Shown: positions 35,154 through 43,009 of the stretch, one piece after another
Numbering within the stretch: the first letter of the stretch is position 1
How the letters are laid out: each line of letters begins with the position of its first letter
Origin: DATBDE01 sp036270095
Lineage (GTDB): Bacteria; Actinomycetota; Thermoleophilia; Solirubrobacterales; Solirubrobacteraceae
Reading direction: 5' to 3'
NCBI GenBank assembly: GCA_036270095.1
Contig: DATBDE010000034.1
Location: forward strand, 1-64,000
DNA: 64,000 bases
The notes under the pieces: generated by a model
Databases searched by the model: none
What the model saw: the letters and a program-made list of their open reading frames with translations, nothing else
What the model was told of the DNA's origin: nothing
Translations under genes and position numbers: made by a program

Positions 35154-36305
35154 TTACGCGTCGATGCCCAGCAGGACCTGCAGCTTCAGCCAAAGCAGGT
35201 CGGCCACGTCGCGCAGCCCGGGCGTCAGCGCGACGATCGCGACGAAGGCGATCACGCCGACGACGAACAGGGCGACGATCGGCCACAGCCCCGGGCGCGG
35301 GCGGTACAGACGGGACACGCCCTTGGCGTCGACGAGGATCTCCCCCACCCGCAGCCGGGTCAGGAAGGTCGACGACATGCCCCGGCGGTTCTTGTCCAGG
35401 AACTCGACGAGGTTGTACTGCGAGCCGACGGACACGATGAGCCGCGCGCCCTTCTCGGCCGCGATGAGCATGGCGATGTCCTGGCTCGTGCCCGGCGCCG
35501 GCACCACCTTGTGCGGCAGGCCCAGGTCCTTGACCCGGTCGCGCCCGGGCGCGCGGCCGTCGGGATAGGCGTGGACGATGAGCTCGGCGCCCATGCGCAG
35601 GGTGCGGTCCGAGACCGAGTCCATGTCGCCGACGATCATGTTCGCGCGGAAGCCGTTCTCGACCAATGCGTCGGCGCCGCCGTCGACGGCGACGATCACC
35701 GGCTTGACGTCGCGGATGTAGGGGCGCAGCGCGCGCAGGTCGCGCTTGTGGTCGACGCCGCGCACGACCACCAGGGCCGGGCGGTCGCGGAACTCGGTGT
35801 CGAAGCGCGGGAGCTCGATCTTGCCCACGAGCAGCTCGCGCTCTTCGAGCATGTGCTCGACCGTGTTGCGCGCGAAGGCCTCGAGCGCCTCGCCGATCTC
35901 GCGCCGGCGCTCGTCGTTGAGCACGCGCAGCGCGGCCGGCGCCTGGACCTCGCCGGTGGCGATGAGCTCGCCCTTGCGGCGGATCTCGCCGCCGAGCACG
36001 ACGATCACGTCGCCGTCCTTGAGCTTGTCGAACAGCGGGGTGCCCGGCGCGTCGACCAGCAGCACGCCGGCCTGGACCAGCAGCAGCGGGCCCATGTTGG
36101 GGTAGCGGTCCGAGGACGAGCGAGCCGCGTTGACCACGGCCTTGACACCGCAGGCGATCAGGTCCTCGGCCGAGACGCGGTCGAGGTTCTCGTGGTCGAT
36201 GATCGCGACGTCGCTCGGCTTCAGCCGCTTGACGAGGGTCTTTGTGCGCTTTCCGAGGCGGGCGACGCCGCTGACCTCGCGCACGGGCGGGCTCTGCACG
36301 GCCAC
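35154..36305 (-). CDS. steA: SteA-like membrane protein with thiamin pyrophosphokinase-like domain
   Basis: 383 residues. The central part resembles the thiamin pyrophosphokinase catalytic domain (RPYIRDVKPVIVAVDGGADAL, NMIVGDMDSVSD, GTSQDIAMLIAAEKGA). The C-terminus has two hydrophobic segments, LWPIVALFVVGVIAFVAIVAL and a short final helix, anchoring it to the membrane. In Corynebacterium SteA works with SteB in cell separation and envelope integrity; the adjacent mctB family member corresponds to SteB. Start GTG at 36305; recN ends 25 bp upstream. Confidence 0.85.
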   Translation of the reverse strand: MAVQSPPVREVSGVARLGKRTKTLVKRLKPSDVAIIDHENLDRVSAEDLIACGVKAVVNAARSSSDRYPNMGPLLLVQAGVLLVDAPGTPLFDKLKDGDVIVVLGGEIRRKGELIATGEVQAPAALRVLNDERRREIGEALEAFARNTVEHMLEERELLVGKIELPRFDTEFRDRPALVVVRGVDHKRDLRALRPYIRDVKPVIVAVDGGADALVENGFRANMIVGDMDSVSDRTLRMGAELIVHAYPDGRAPGRDRVKDLGLPHKVVPAPGTSQDIAMLIAAEKGARLIVSVGSQYNLVEFLDKNRRGMSSTFLTRLRVGEILVDAKGVSRLYRPRPGLWPIVALFVVGVIAFVAIVALTPGLRDVADLLWLKLQVLLGIDA

Positions 36306-36330
36306 GGCCCTGAGTGTAAGAGCGCTGTCG

Positions 36331-37941
36331 TTAGGCGGCGCTCAAGAGCTCGCGCGCGTGCCGTCGCGCGGTGACGTCGTCCTCGTCCGCGCCGAGCATG
36401 CGCGCCAGCTCGCCGACGAGCTCCTCCGCCTGCAGCGCCGACACGGTGGTGCGCGCGACCGAGGCCGTCGTGTCCTTGGCGATGCGGAAGTGGCGGTCGG
36501 CCAGCGACGCGATCAGCGGCAGGTGGGTGATGCACAGGATCTGACGCCCCTCGGCCAGCGTGCGCAGGCGCTCGCCCACCGCCCGGGCGGTCTGGCCGCC
36601 GATGCCGGCGTCGACCTCGTCGAAGACGAGCGTGCGCCCGCCGTCGTCGTGCGCGACGCTGAGCAGCGCCAGCATGACCCGCGAGAGCTCGCCGCCCGAG
36701 GCGATCTCGCGCACCGGCGCTGCGGGCACGCCGGGGTTGGTGGCGATGAGGAAGTCGACGGCGTCGGCGCCGGTGGGGCCGGGCCCGTCGCGGGCGCTCA
36801 GCGCGATCTCGAACGTCGCGCCCTCCATGGCCAGCTCGCCCAGGCGGTCGCGCACCGCGGCGCCGAGCTTGGTCGCTGCGGCGCGGCGCGCCTTGCGCAG
36901 GGCCGCGGCCTGGGTGTCGAGCTCGGCGCGGGACGCGTCCAGGCGGGCCTGGCCGTCGGCCAGCGCCTCCTCGGCGTGTGCGAGCTCGTCGCGGCGCTCC
37001 GTGCAGCGCTGCGCGTGCGCCAGCACCGCGGCCACGCTGCCGCCGTGCTTGCGGGTCAGGCGGGCGTAGGCGGCGAGGCGGTCCTCGAGCTCCTCGAGGC
37101 GGCCGGGCGGGGCCTCCACGGTCTCCTCGTAGCGGCGCAGGTCGCCGGCCACGTCCTCGGCCTCGACCCGCAGGGTCCGCAGGCGCTCGGCCAGCGCGTC
37201 GAGCTCGGGGTCGACGCCCGCGGCCGCGGCGAACGGCGCCTCGGCCGCCGCCAGCACGGTCGCCACGCCGGCGTCGCCTCCGGCCGCCTCGGCGCCGGTC
37301 AGCGCCGCCATGCGCAGGGCCTCGAGGTGGCACAGGCGCTCGCGCTCGGCCACCAGTGCTCGCTCGTCCTCCTCGGAGGGCTCGAGCTCCTCGATCTCGC
37401 GCAGCTCGTAGGCCAGCAGGTCCAGCTCGCGCTCGCGCGCGCCCGCGCGCTCGCGAAGCTCCTCCAGCGCGCCCACCGCCCCGCGGGCCGCGGCATGGGC
37501 GGCGGCACAGGCGACCCGTCGCTGCGCCTGCTTGGGGCCGGCGAAGGCGTCGAGCGCGTCGAGCTGGGCGGAGGCGAGCGTGAGCTTGCGGTGCTCGTGC
37601 TGGCCGTAGAAGGCCAGCAGCCCCTCCGCAGCTGCGCGCAGGTCGCCCACCGACGCCGACCGCCCGCCCACGTAGGCCCGCGTCCGCCCCTCCGCGGTCA
37701 CCCGGCGGGCCAGCACCAGGTCTTCGTCGCCGACCTCGAACACACCCTCCACATAGGCCTCGCTCGCCCCTGGCCGCACGATTCCCGCGCGCGCCCGCCC
37801 GCCCAGCAGCAGGTCGAGCGCGTGGGCCAGCACGGTCTTGCCCGCCCCCGTCTCGCCCGTGAGCACGTTCAGGCCGGGAGCCAGGCGCAGCTCGGCCCGT
37901 TCGATGAGGAGGAGGTTCTCGACGCGTAGCTCGGAGAGCAC
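36331..37941 (-). CDS. recN: DNA repair protein RecN
   Basis: 536 residues. SMC-like ATPase: N-terminal ELRVENLLLIERAELRLAPGLNVLTGETGAGKT (Walker A), a long coiled coil, signature EIASGGELSRVMLALL, Walker B TLVFDEVDAGIGGQTA and the H-loop ILCITHLPLIASLA. It acts on double-strand breaks. GTG start at 37941 directly before the first strand. The order recN-steA-mctB is the same as in Mycobacterium. Confidence 0.95.
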   Translation of the reverse strand: MLSELRVENLLLIERAELRLAPGLNVLTGETGAGKTVLAHALDLLLGGRARAGIVRPGASEAYVEGVFEVGDEDLVLARRVTAEGRTRAYVGGRSASVGDLRAAAEGLLAFYGQHEHRKLTLASAQLDALDAFAGPKQAQRRVACAAAHAAARGAVGALEELRERAGARERELDLLAYELREIEELEPSEEDERALVAERERLCHLEALRMAALTGAEAAGGDAGVATVLAAAEAPFAAAAGVDPELDALAERLRTLRVEAEDVAGDLRRYEETVEAPPGRLEELEDRLAAYARLTRKHGGSVAAVLAHAQRCTERRDELAHAEEALADGQARLDASRAELDTQAAALRKARRAAATKLGAAVRDRLGELAMEGATFEIALSARDGPGPTGADAVDFLIATNPGVPAAPVREIASGGELSRVMLALLSVAHDDGGRTLVFDEVDAGIGGQTARAVGERLRTLAEGRQILCITHLPLIASLADRHFRIAKDTTASVARTTVSALQAEELVGELARMLGADEDDVTARRHARELLSAA

Positions 37942-37978
37942 GCACCGGTTCTACCGGCGGGTCAAGACGGATCGGGCG

Positions 37979-39094
37979 TCAGTGTGCGTGTTCCGCGTGT
38001 GCGGCGTGCGCATGTTGCGTGCGTCTGCGCGTGAGCCAGAACAAGGTGGCGAAGATGATCACGCCGAAAATGTTCAGGAACAGCTTGTAGTCGACCTCGA
38101 CCGTTCCGAACACGTCGGCCCGGCTGGGCCGGGTCGTGGGGATGATCCCGGCCACACCGAACAGCCCGTCCACGATCAGGGCAGCCACGACCATCACCCC
38201 GAACATCATCACGCTGATCCGCCAGGCGAACTTCCAGCCGTAGTACTTGCGGTAGGCCAGGACGATCGGCAGCACGATCAGGTCGGCGAAGATGAACGCC
38301 AGCACGCCGGCGAAGGTGATGCCGCCCGACCACAGCACGGCGGCCAGGGGCACGTTGCCGACCGAGCAGACGAAGCTCAGGACGGCGATCACCGGCCCGA
38401 TGATCACGTTCTCGATCGTGCGCAGCCAGCTCGGCCCGTCGGTGATGAACAGGCCGTTGAAGAAGTCGTTGCCGAGCAGCCCGATGAAGCCGGCCAGGAA
38501 GAAGCCGAGGGTGATCTCCTTCCACAGCATCTTCCAGTCCCCCACGAAGTTCGCGGCCACGTCGGTCCAGGCGTCGACCGAGCGCACGCGCTGCTTCCAG
38601 GTCAGGCCGCCCTCGGCGCGCGGATGGTCGTGGCCGCCTTTGGCTTGCTGGGCGTGCTTGCGCGCCTCGGCCTCCAGGCGCGGCGAGATGAACACCCGCA
38701 GGACCAGCGACATGAGCACGATCAGGACGGCGCCGCCGACGAACTCGGCCAGCGTGAACTGCCAGCCGAGCAGGACCCACAGGACCAGCCCGAGCTCCCA
38801 CACCAGGTTGGTGGAGGCGAACTGGAAGGCCAGCATCACGGCGGCGGACGCGCCCTTGGCGAACAGCGAGCGGCCGATGGCGATGGCGGCGTACGAGCAC
38901 GAGGACGAGGCCGCACCCAGCAGCGTGGCCACGCCGACCGGCTTGGGCCCGCTCCCGGCCAGCCGCCGTTCGATGCGCTCGCGCGGCACCCAGGCCTGCA
39001 CGACGGCCGAGATGGCGAAGCCGAGCACGAGCGCCCACCAGACCTCGTAGGCCATCAGGAACGTGTTCTTCAGCCCGTCGAGGAATACCCCCAT
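37979..39094 (-). CDS. DUF318/ArsP-type permease with histidine-rich tail
   Basis: 371 residues with about eight membrane helices. Family core: GVATLLGAASSSCSYAAIAIG with a cysteine in the membrane, LFAKGASAAVMLAFQFASTNLV and, in the second half, SFVCSVGNVPLAAVLWSGGI. Related permeases export methylarsenite or other soft ligands. A cytosolic loop contains GGHDHPRAE, and the protein ends TQHAHAAHAEHAH, so it probably binds a metal. The ATG at 39094 is the centre of the palindrome described next; the longer open frame upstream overlaps the divergent methyltransferase. Divergent transcription and the shared operator suggest a common response. Confidence 0.8.
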   Translation of the reverse strand: MGVFLDGLKNTFLMAYEVWWALVLGFAISAVVQAWVPRERIERRLAGSGPKPVGVATLLGAASSSCSYAAIAIGRSLFAKGASAAVMLAFQFASTNLVWELGLVLWVLLGWQFTLAEFVGGAVLIVLMSLVLRVFISPRLEAEARKHAQQAKGGHDHPRAEGGLTWKQRVRSVDAWTDVAANFVGDWKMLWKEITLGFFLAGFIGLLGNDFFNGLFITDGPSWLRTIENVIIGPVIAVLSFVCSVGNVPLAAVLWSGGITFAGVLAFIFADLIVLPIVLAYRKYYGWKFAWRISVMMFGVMVVAALIVDGLFGVAGIIPTTRPSRADVFGTVEVDYKLFLNIFGVIIFATLFWLTRRRTQHAHAAHAEHAH

Positions 39095-39104
39095 GGGGTA
39101 TAAC
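39085..39104. promoter_or_regulatory. CsoR-like operator ATACCCC-CAT-GGGGTAT overlapping two divergent -10 boxes
   Basis: A perfect 7-bp inverted repeat at 39085-39101. The TACCC...GGGTA pattern with G-tracts is the hallmark of operators of the CsoR/RcnR/CstR repressor family. TATAAC (39099-39104, plus strand) and GTTATA on the other strand are -10-like and would start both transcripts at or next to the ATGs at 39113 and 39094. No CsoR-family gene lies in the window; it would act from elsewhere. Confidence 0.5.
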
Positions 39105-39112
39105 CTACCGAC

Positions 39113-39727
39113 ATGCGCAAGGCCGTGCTCGTCGCCGTCGGAGCCGTCGTCGCCGCCGCCTTGTGGTGGCGGCGCAATCCGTCGGCCTGCCCCTACAGCC
39201 AGCGCTTCTGGGTCGAGGCGCCGCACCCGCTGATCACGCGCTCCCGCCTGCGTGAGGCGCTGGCGCCGCGGCCGGGCGAGCGGCTGCTCGAGGTCGGCCC
39301 CGGCACGGGCTACTACGCGCTCGCGGTGGCGGAGTGGCTCGGACCGGACGGGACGCTCGAGGTCTTCGACCTGCAGCGGGAGATGCTCGACCACACGCTG
39401 CGCCGGGCCGGCGAGGCGGGCCTGACCACGCTCGTGCCGACCCAGGGCGACGCGCGCTCGCTGCCCTACCCCGACGACGCCGTCGACGGCGCCTACCTGG
39501 TGACCGCGCTCGGCGAGATCCCCGACCAGGAGGCCGCCCTGCACGAGCTCGCGCGGGTCGTCCGTCCCGGCGGCCGGGTCGTGGTGGGCGAGCTGATCGG
39601 CGACCCCCACTGGGTCTCCCCCGGCGCGCTCGAGCGCCGGGCGGCTGAGGCCGGGCTGCGGCTCGAGCGCCGGATCGGCACGCGGCTGGGGTGCTTCGCT
39701 GTGCTGCGAACCGGCGCTGGGCCATAG
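39113..39727 (+). CDS. Membrane-anchored class I methyltransferase
   Basis: 204 residues. An N-terminal hydrophobic anchor (AVLVAVGAVVAAALWW) is followed by RRNPSACPYSQRFWVEAPHPLIT and a methyltransferase core with motif I LLEVGPGTGYYALAVAEWL, acidic FDLQREMLDHTL, and VTALGEIPDQEAALHELARVVRPGGRVVVGEL, as in UbiE/PmtA-like enzymes. Shares a 18-bp divergent promoter with the permease, so a linked role, for example methylation of a toxic element or thiol followed by export, is plausible but only inferred. The ATG at 39113 is about 8 bases after the -10 box, so the message is probably leaderless. Confidence 0.8.
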   Translation: MRKAVLVAVGAVVAAALWWRRNPSACPYSQRFWVEAPHPLITRSRLREALAPRPGERLLEVGPGTGYYALAVAEWLGPDGTLEVFDLQREMLDHTLRRAGEAGLTTLVPTQGDARSLPYPDDAVDGAYLVTALGEIPDQEAALHELARVVRPGGRVVVGELIGDPHWVSPGALERRAAEAGLRLERRIGTRLGCFAVLRTGAGP

Positions 39728-39731
39728 ATCG

Positions 39732-39775
39732 TCGTTCCCGGCGCAGGACCCGTACCCGAGGACTTCGCCGGGGAC
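39732..39775. terminator. Convergent-gene stem-loop
   Basis: CGTTCCCGGCG (39732-39742) pairs with CGCCGGGGACG (39765-39775) over 11 bp with one G-T pair and a 22-base loop. It lies between the ends of the methyltransferase (plus) and nadK (minus), the right place for a two-way terminator. No T-run. Confidence 0.4.
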
Positions 39776-39787
39776 GGCGAGAATGGC

Positions 39788-40636
39788 CTAGAACGCCAGG
39801 CGGCCGAACTTGTTGCGAAGGCGTTCGTAGAACGTCGTCCCCGGCAGCTGCGCGAGGTGGCCCTGGTCGGCGATGAAGCGGACCTCGAGCGCCTCGCCGG
39901 GGCCGAGCGCGTCCACCGGGCGGCCGTCGGTGGCCAGCATGACCGGCTCCTCGCGGGACTGGTTGGTGACGACCAGCGTGTCGTCCGGCGCTACCACGAG
40001 GGCGCGGGCGGTCAGCGAGTGCGGGGCGATGAACGAGACCACGAACCCGTGCACGCCCCAGGCCATGACCGGGCCGCCGTTGGCGAGGTTGTAGCCGGTG
40101 GAGCCGGCGGGCGTGGCCGCCACGAGGCCGTCGCAGGTCACGCGGCCGATCTCCTCGTCGCCGACCGCGTAGGCGAGCTGGGCCACGCGCTGGCCCGGGC
40201 GCCGGTGGACGGAGACGTCGTTCATGGCCTGGCGCTCGTTCGAGCGGGCGCCCAGGCACAGGGCCGGGAGCGCCAGCACCTCGAACTCGCCGGCGAAGGC
40301 GCGGCGGAAGCCGTCGTCCACGTCGTCGGGCTCGATCGTGGCCAGGAAGCCGAGCTCGCCGAAGTTGACCGCGAACACGGGCGTGGCCTGGCCGGCGTAG
40401 CGGCGCAAGGCGGTGAGGATCGAGCCGTCGCCGCCGAGCACGACGCACAGGTCGACCTCGTCGTCCCAGGCGTGGTGGGTGACGATGCCGTCGCCGGGCC
40501 TGAGGTCGTGCTTGCGGGTCTCGTCGGCCGAGAAGCGCAGCTCGACGCCGGCGGCGCGGGCGGCGCGGATCAGGGACTGCATCGCGTCCGCGGTCTCCTG
40601 CGGGCGGCGGTGGGTGATGACGGTGGCGGCCCTCAC
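39788..40636 (-). CDS. nadK: NAD kinase
   Basis: 282 residues. GGDGS motif in LCVVLGGDGSILTALRRYAG, the NAD-binding AMNDVSVHR (the family usually has NE here), DGLVAATPAGSTGYNLANGGPVM and the C-terminal ATDGRP strand. It phosphorylates NAD to NADP. The GTG at 40636 overlaps the tlyA stop (GTGA). tlyA-nadK-recN is the standard actinobacterial order; here the permease/methyltransferase pair separates nadK from recN. Confidence 0.95.
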   Translation of the reverse strand: MRAATVITHRRPQETADAMQSLIRAARAAGVELRFSADETRKHDLRPGDGIVTHHAWDDEVDLCVVLGGDGSILTALRRYAGQATPVFAVNFGELGFLATIEPDDVDDGFRRAFAGEFEVLALPALCLGARSNERQAMNDVSVHRRPGQRVAQLAYAVGDEEIGRVTCDGLVAATPAGSTGYNLANGGPVMAWGVHGFVVSFIAPHSLTARALVVAPDDTLVVTNQSREEPVMLATDGRPVDALGPGEALEVRFIADQGHLAQLPGTTFYERLRNKFGRLAF

Positions 40637-41418
40637 GGCTCGACCTCCCGCGCCGCGGCCTCCAGGTCGGCGACGCCGCCGCGCTCGCCCTCGGCCAGGT
40701 GCACGAAGGTCTCGCGGTTGCCCTTGGGGCCCGGCAGGCCCGAGGAGGCGAACCGCTGGACGGACGCGCCGAGCGCGGTCGCGGAGTCGGCTACCGCGAC
40801 CAGCGCCTCGCGGCGCACGTCCGGGTCGCGCACGACGCCGCCGCTGCCCACGCGGTCGCGGCCGGCCTCGAACTGCGGCTTGACCAGCGCCAGGCAGTCG
40901 TAGCGCGGCGCGGCGGCGGCGAGCACCGCGGGCAGCACCTTGGCCAGGGAGATGAACGACACGTCGATCACGACGAGATCGGGACGGTAGGGAAGCTCGT
41001 CCGCGCGCAGGTCGCGGGCGTTGCGACGCTCGATCACGGTCACGCGCGGGTCATTGCGCAGGCGCCAGTGCAGCTCGCCGTAGGCGACGTCGTAGGCGAC
41101 GACATGCTCGGCCCCGCGCTGCAGCAGGCAGTCGGTGAAGCCGCCGGTGGAGGCGCCGACGTCGAGCGCGCGGCGCCCGGCGGGGTCGACGCCGGTCGCG
41201 TCAAGCGCGTTGGCGAGCTTGATACCGCCGCGCGAGACGTATGGCGGCGGCCCGACGACCTCGAGCTCGACGTCGTTGGCGACCAGTTGACCGGGCTTGC
41301 GGGCGGCCTCCCCACCGGCCAGCCGGACCTCTCCCGCCAGCACCGACGCCGCTGCCCGCGAACGCGACTGGAAGAGGCCCCGCTCGGTGAGGAGCGCGTC
41401 GAGCCGCACTTTCGCCAC
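40633..41418 (-). CDS. tlyA: TlyA-type S4/FtsJ rRNA methyltransferase
   Basis: 261 residues. The N-terminal S4 RNA-binding domain (VRLDALLTERGLFQSRSRAAASVLAGEV) is followed by an FtsJ-like methyltransferase: RRALDVGASTGGFTDCLLQRGA (motif I), DLVVIDVSFISL and LVKPQFEAGRD with the catalytic lysine. Homologues 2'-O-methylate 16S and 23S rRNA, the basis of capreomycin sensitivity. GTG start at 41418; a small gene starts 22 bp away in the opposite direction. Confidence 0.92.
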   Translation of the reverse strand: MAKVRLDALLTERGLFQSRSRAAASVLAGEVRLAGGEAARKPGQLVANDVELEVVGPPPYVSRGGIKLANALDATGVDPAGRRALDVGASTGGFTDCLLQRGAEHVVAYDVAYGELHWRLRNDPRVTVIERRNARDLRADELPYRPDLVVIDVSFISLAKVLPAVLAAAAPRYDCLALVKPQFEAGRDRVGSGGVVRDPDVRREALVAVADSATALGASVQRFASSGLPGPKGNRETFVHLAEGERGGVADLEAAAREVEP

Positions 41419-41440
41419 TGCGGGAACCTACTCTGTCGGC

Positions 41441-41683
41441 GTGCCACGACTCCCCGAACGCGCCGCGAGAGCCGCACGCGGCATCGACTGGAAGCGCGTC
41501 TACGACAGCGCCCGCGTCATCGTCCGCTACGCCGGCGACGCCTGGAACCGCCTCGAGGACCACGAGCGCCGCGACCTGCAGCGGCTGCTGCAGACGTCCC
41601 GCGGGCGCGTGAACGAGCTCTCCGCGGCCGACCGGCGCCGTATGCGCGACCTCGTGCTCAAGGCGCTGGGGTTCGGGCGGTAG
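41441..41683 (+). CDS. Small basic hypothetical protein, 80 residues
   Basis: Reads VPRLPERAARAARGIDWKRV, then RVIVRYAGDAWNRLEDHERRDLQRLLQTSRGR and SAADRRRMRDLVLKALGFGR: two amphipathic helices, strongly charged. Not assigned to a family. A TACTCT -10 box at 41429-41434 ends 6 bases before the GTG, pointing to a leaderless message that starts back to back with tlyA. The longer in-frame extension to 41297 lies over tlyA and is rejected. Confidence 0.6.
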   Translation: MPRLPERAARAARGIDWKRVYDSARVIVRYAGDAWNRLEDHERRDLQRLLQTSRGRVNELSAADRRRMRDLVLKALGFGR

Positions 41684-41762
41684 GGCTCGCGGTCGCGGCG
41701 CTCTGCGCGTCGGGCCCTCGGATTTCGGCTCGCGTGAATGGCGGCGACGAAGGAGGGTGGAT

Positions 41763-41952
41763 CCGGATCCCGGGGGTGTTCGACGTTAGGTCTCGTATAC
41801 AGACCAAAGGACGAACACCTCATGTCCGGCCAGTCCGCCCGGGGTGTTCGACCTTAGGGGGAATAGTTCCACCAAAGGTCGAACACCCCGATCCGGACCC
41901 CGGGGTGCTCGACCTTGGCCACCGCATAGGTGGTCAACGTCGAACACCCCCG
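41763..41952. repeat. Three tandem long palindromes (60-66 bp period)
   Basis: Each unit begins with a TCCGG-containing spacer followed by a long stem-loop. Unit 1 is 41775-41819 (GGTGTTCG.../...CGAACACC plus inner GGTCT/AGACC). Unit 2 is 41841-41889 with a perfect 15-bp stem GGGGTGTTCGACCTT/AAGGTCGAACACCCC and an inner GGAA/TTCC. Unit 3 is 41902-41950 with a 22-position stem (20 pairs, including one G-T, with two mismatches) and a 5-base loop GCATA. The outer arms are conserved between units; the inner arms differ in sequence but remain complementary, so structure is kept by paired changes. Confidence 0.8.
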
Positions 41953-42270
41953 CCCGCACCCACCCCCTAATCGCCGCAGTTCCCGCGGCCACGCCCGCCG
42001 CCGACGCCCGAGCCGACGCCACCCCGCCCGCATCCATCGCCTAATCGCCGCCACCATCGCCTCCAACGAGGCCGCGAAGCGACCGAAATGGCGCGAAGCG
42101 CCCGCCTCCGCCGCGAACCACCGCGTGGCAAAGCGATTCGGGCCGATGGCCAGGTAGCCCATGTGCTCGAGGCGGTCCTGGCCGATCGGGTCATGGCAAT
42201 CGACCACAAACCGCGCCCGACCTGGGCGCTCATCCAGGCGCGCACGTACCACCTGTGTGAGCGTCCTCAC
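41854..42270 (-). CDS. Hypothetical protein, possibly shorter than the open frame
   Basis: From GTG 42270 the first 85 residues look like a real protein (VRTLTQVVRARLDERPGRAR, FVVDCHDPIGQDRLEHMGYL, AIGPNRFATRWFAAEAGASRHFG). The rest is Arg/Gly-rich and runs into the palindrome array, with the stop inside unit 2. Either the array was inserted into the 3' end of the gene and changed its C-terminus, or the gene is a fragment. Family not recognised. It faces the membrane-protein gene at 42299 across a 28-bp gap containing a palindrome. Confidence 0.4.
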   Translation of the reverse strand: MRTLTQVVRARLDERPGRARFVVDCHDPIGQDRLEHMGYLAIGPNRFATRWFAAEAGASRHFGRFAASLEAMVAAIRRWMRAGWRRLGRRRRAWPRELRRLGGGCGRGCSTLTTYAVAKVEHPGVRIGVFDLWWNYSP

Positions 42271-42280
42271 ACGTATTGAC

Positions 42281-42294
42281 TGGCTGGTCAGCCA
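42281..42294. promoter_or_regulatory. Operator-like palindrome TGGCTG-GT-CAGCCA
   Basis: Perfect 6-bp inverted repeat in the 28 bp between the divergent starts at 42270 and 42299, preceded by TTGAC (42276-42280). The symmetry and the TTGaCTGGCTGGTCAGCCAA surroundings resemble TetR-type operators. No TetR gene is present nearby. Confidence 0.35.
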
Positions 42295-42298
42295 ACCT

Positions 42299-42664
42299 AT
42301 GTGTCCAAAGATGACCGCCTTCCGTCTCATCTCCTTCGGTGTCCACGGAGCGCTCGAGCTCGTCATCGGGCTCGCGCTCATCGCGGCGCCGTTCGCGCTC
42401 GGCTTCGGAGCCGCCGCCACGATCGCCGGCGTGGCCATCGGCGCGCTGGTCGTCGGCCTGGCGCTGGGCGCCGCGACGCTCGAGATCGACCGCGGCTCGG
42501 TGTCCGGCCACCACACCTACGACTGGGGTGCGGTCCTCGGCATGGCCGTTGCGGCCGCCGTCCTGGCCTCCGTGGGCGAGTCCGCCGCCGCTGTCACGTT
42601 CGCAGCCGCCGGCGTGGCGATGACCGCCCTGGCCCTGACCACCCGGTATTCGCTCACGCGCTGA
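42299..42664 (+). CDS. Small four-helix membrane protein
   Basis: About 118-121 residues depending on the ATG (42299 or 42311). Four hydrophobic segments (GALELVIGLALIAAPFALGFG, TIAGVAIGALVVGLALGAA, DWGAVLGMAVAAAVLASVG, AVTFAAAGVAMTALAL) separated by short polar loops including EIDRGSVSGHHTYDW. The pattern resembles SPW/HdeD-like integral membrane proteins of unknown function. The ATG at 42311 opens the hydrophobic protein directly (MTAFRLISFGVHG). Confidence 0.6.
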   Translation: MCPKMTAFRLISFGVHGALELVIGLALIAAPFALGFGAAATIAGVAIGALVVGLALGAATLEIDRGSVSGHHTYDWGAVLGMAVAAAVLASVGESAAAVTFAAAGVAMTALALTTRYSLTR

Positions 42665-43009
42665 CACCACCAAGACTTCGCTCATCGATCACATAGCTAG
42701 CAGCTAGAACACATAGCTACATCTCTCCTCCCTCGGATCGGCCCGCCAATTTGGTGGGTCGATCCATTTGTGGGCACGACTCGTGCCCGCCGCATTCGGT
42801 CGACGGTCGATTCGCGCCCCTGCCTACGCATATTCCGCGCAATCTCCGCACGGGCCGCCCCACGCCGGCCCGCCGCTTCTGGGCACCGTCCGCCGGATCG
42901 GCGTTTCGCTGCAACTCCGCGCCCACCATGTTGCCCCTCGGTCCGTTTTCTGGTCGAATCGCTTGCGAAAGGAGGTTTGATCCACCGCTCCAGCGAAAAG
43001 AACAGGGCA
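42665..43009. other. Gene-free stretch with two hairpins and a short direct repeat
   Basis: No supportable gene. CACATAGCTA occurs twice (about 42690-42699 and 42710-42719). A 31-base hairpin with arms GGATCG(g)CCC(g)CC and complements lies at 42735-42765, and GGGCACG-ACT-CGTGCCC at 42772-42788. AAAGGAGG near 42968-42975 resembles a strong ribosome-binding site but is 35 bases ahead of the next ATG. The hairpins may end transcription of the membrane-protein gene. Confidence 0.45.

Noticed and set aside
41763..41952. Possible CRISPR array
   Set aside because: Only three units, each a long palindrome with variable inner arms and no regular unique spacers; no cas genes nearby.
42860..43009. Riboswitch upstream of the surface-protein gene
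   Set aside because: The purine-rich aaaggagg and nearby hairpins do not match any riboswitch core that I could trace.
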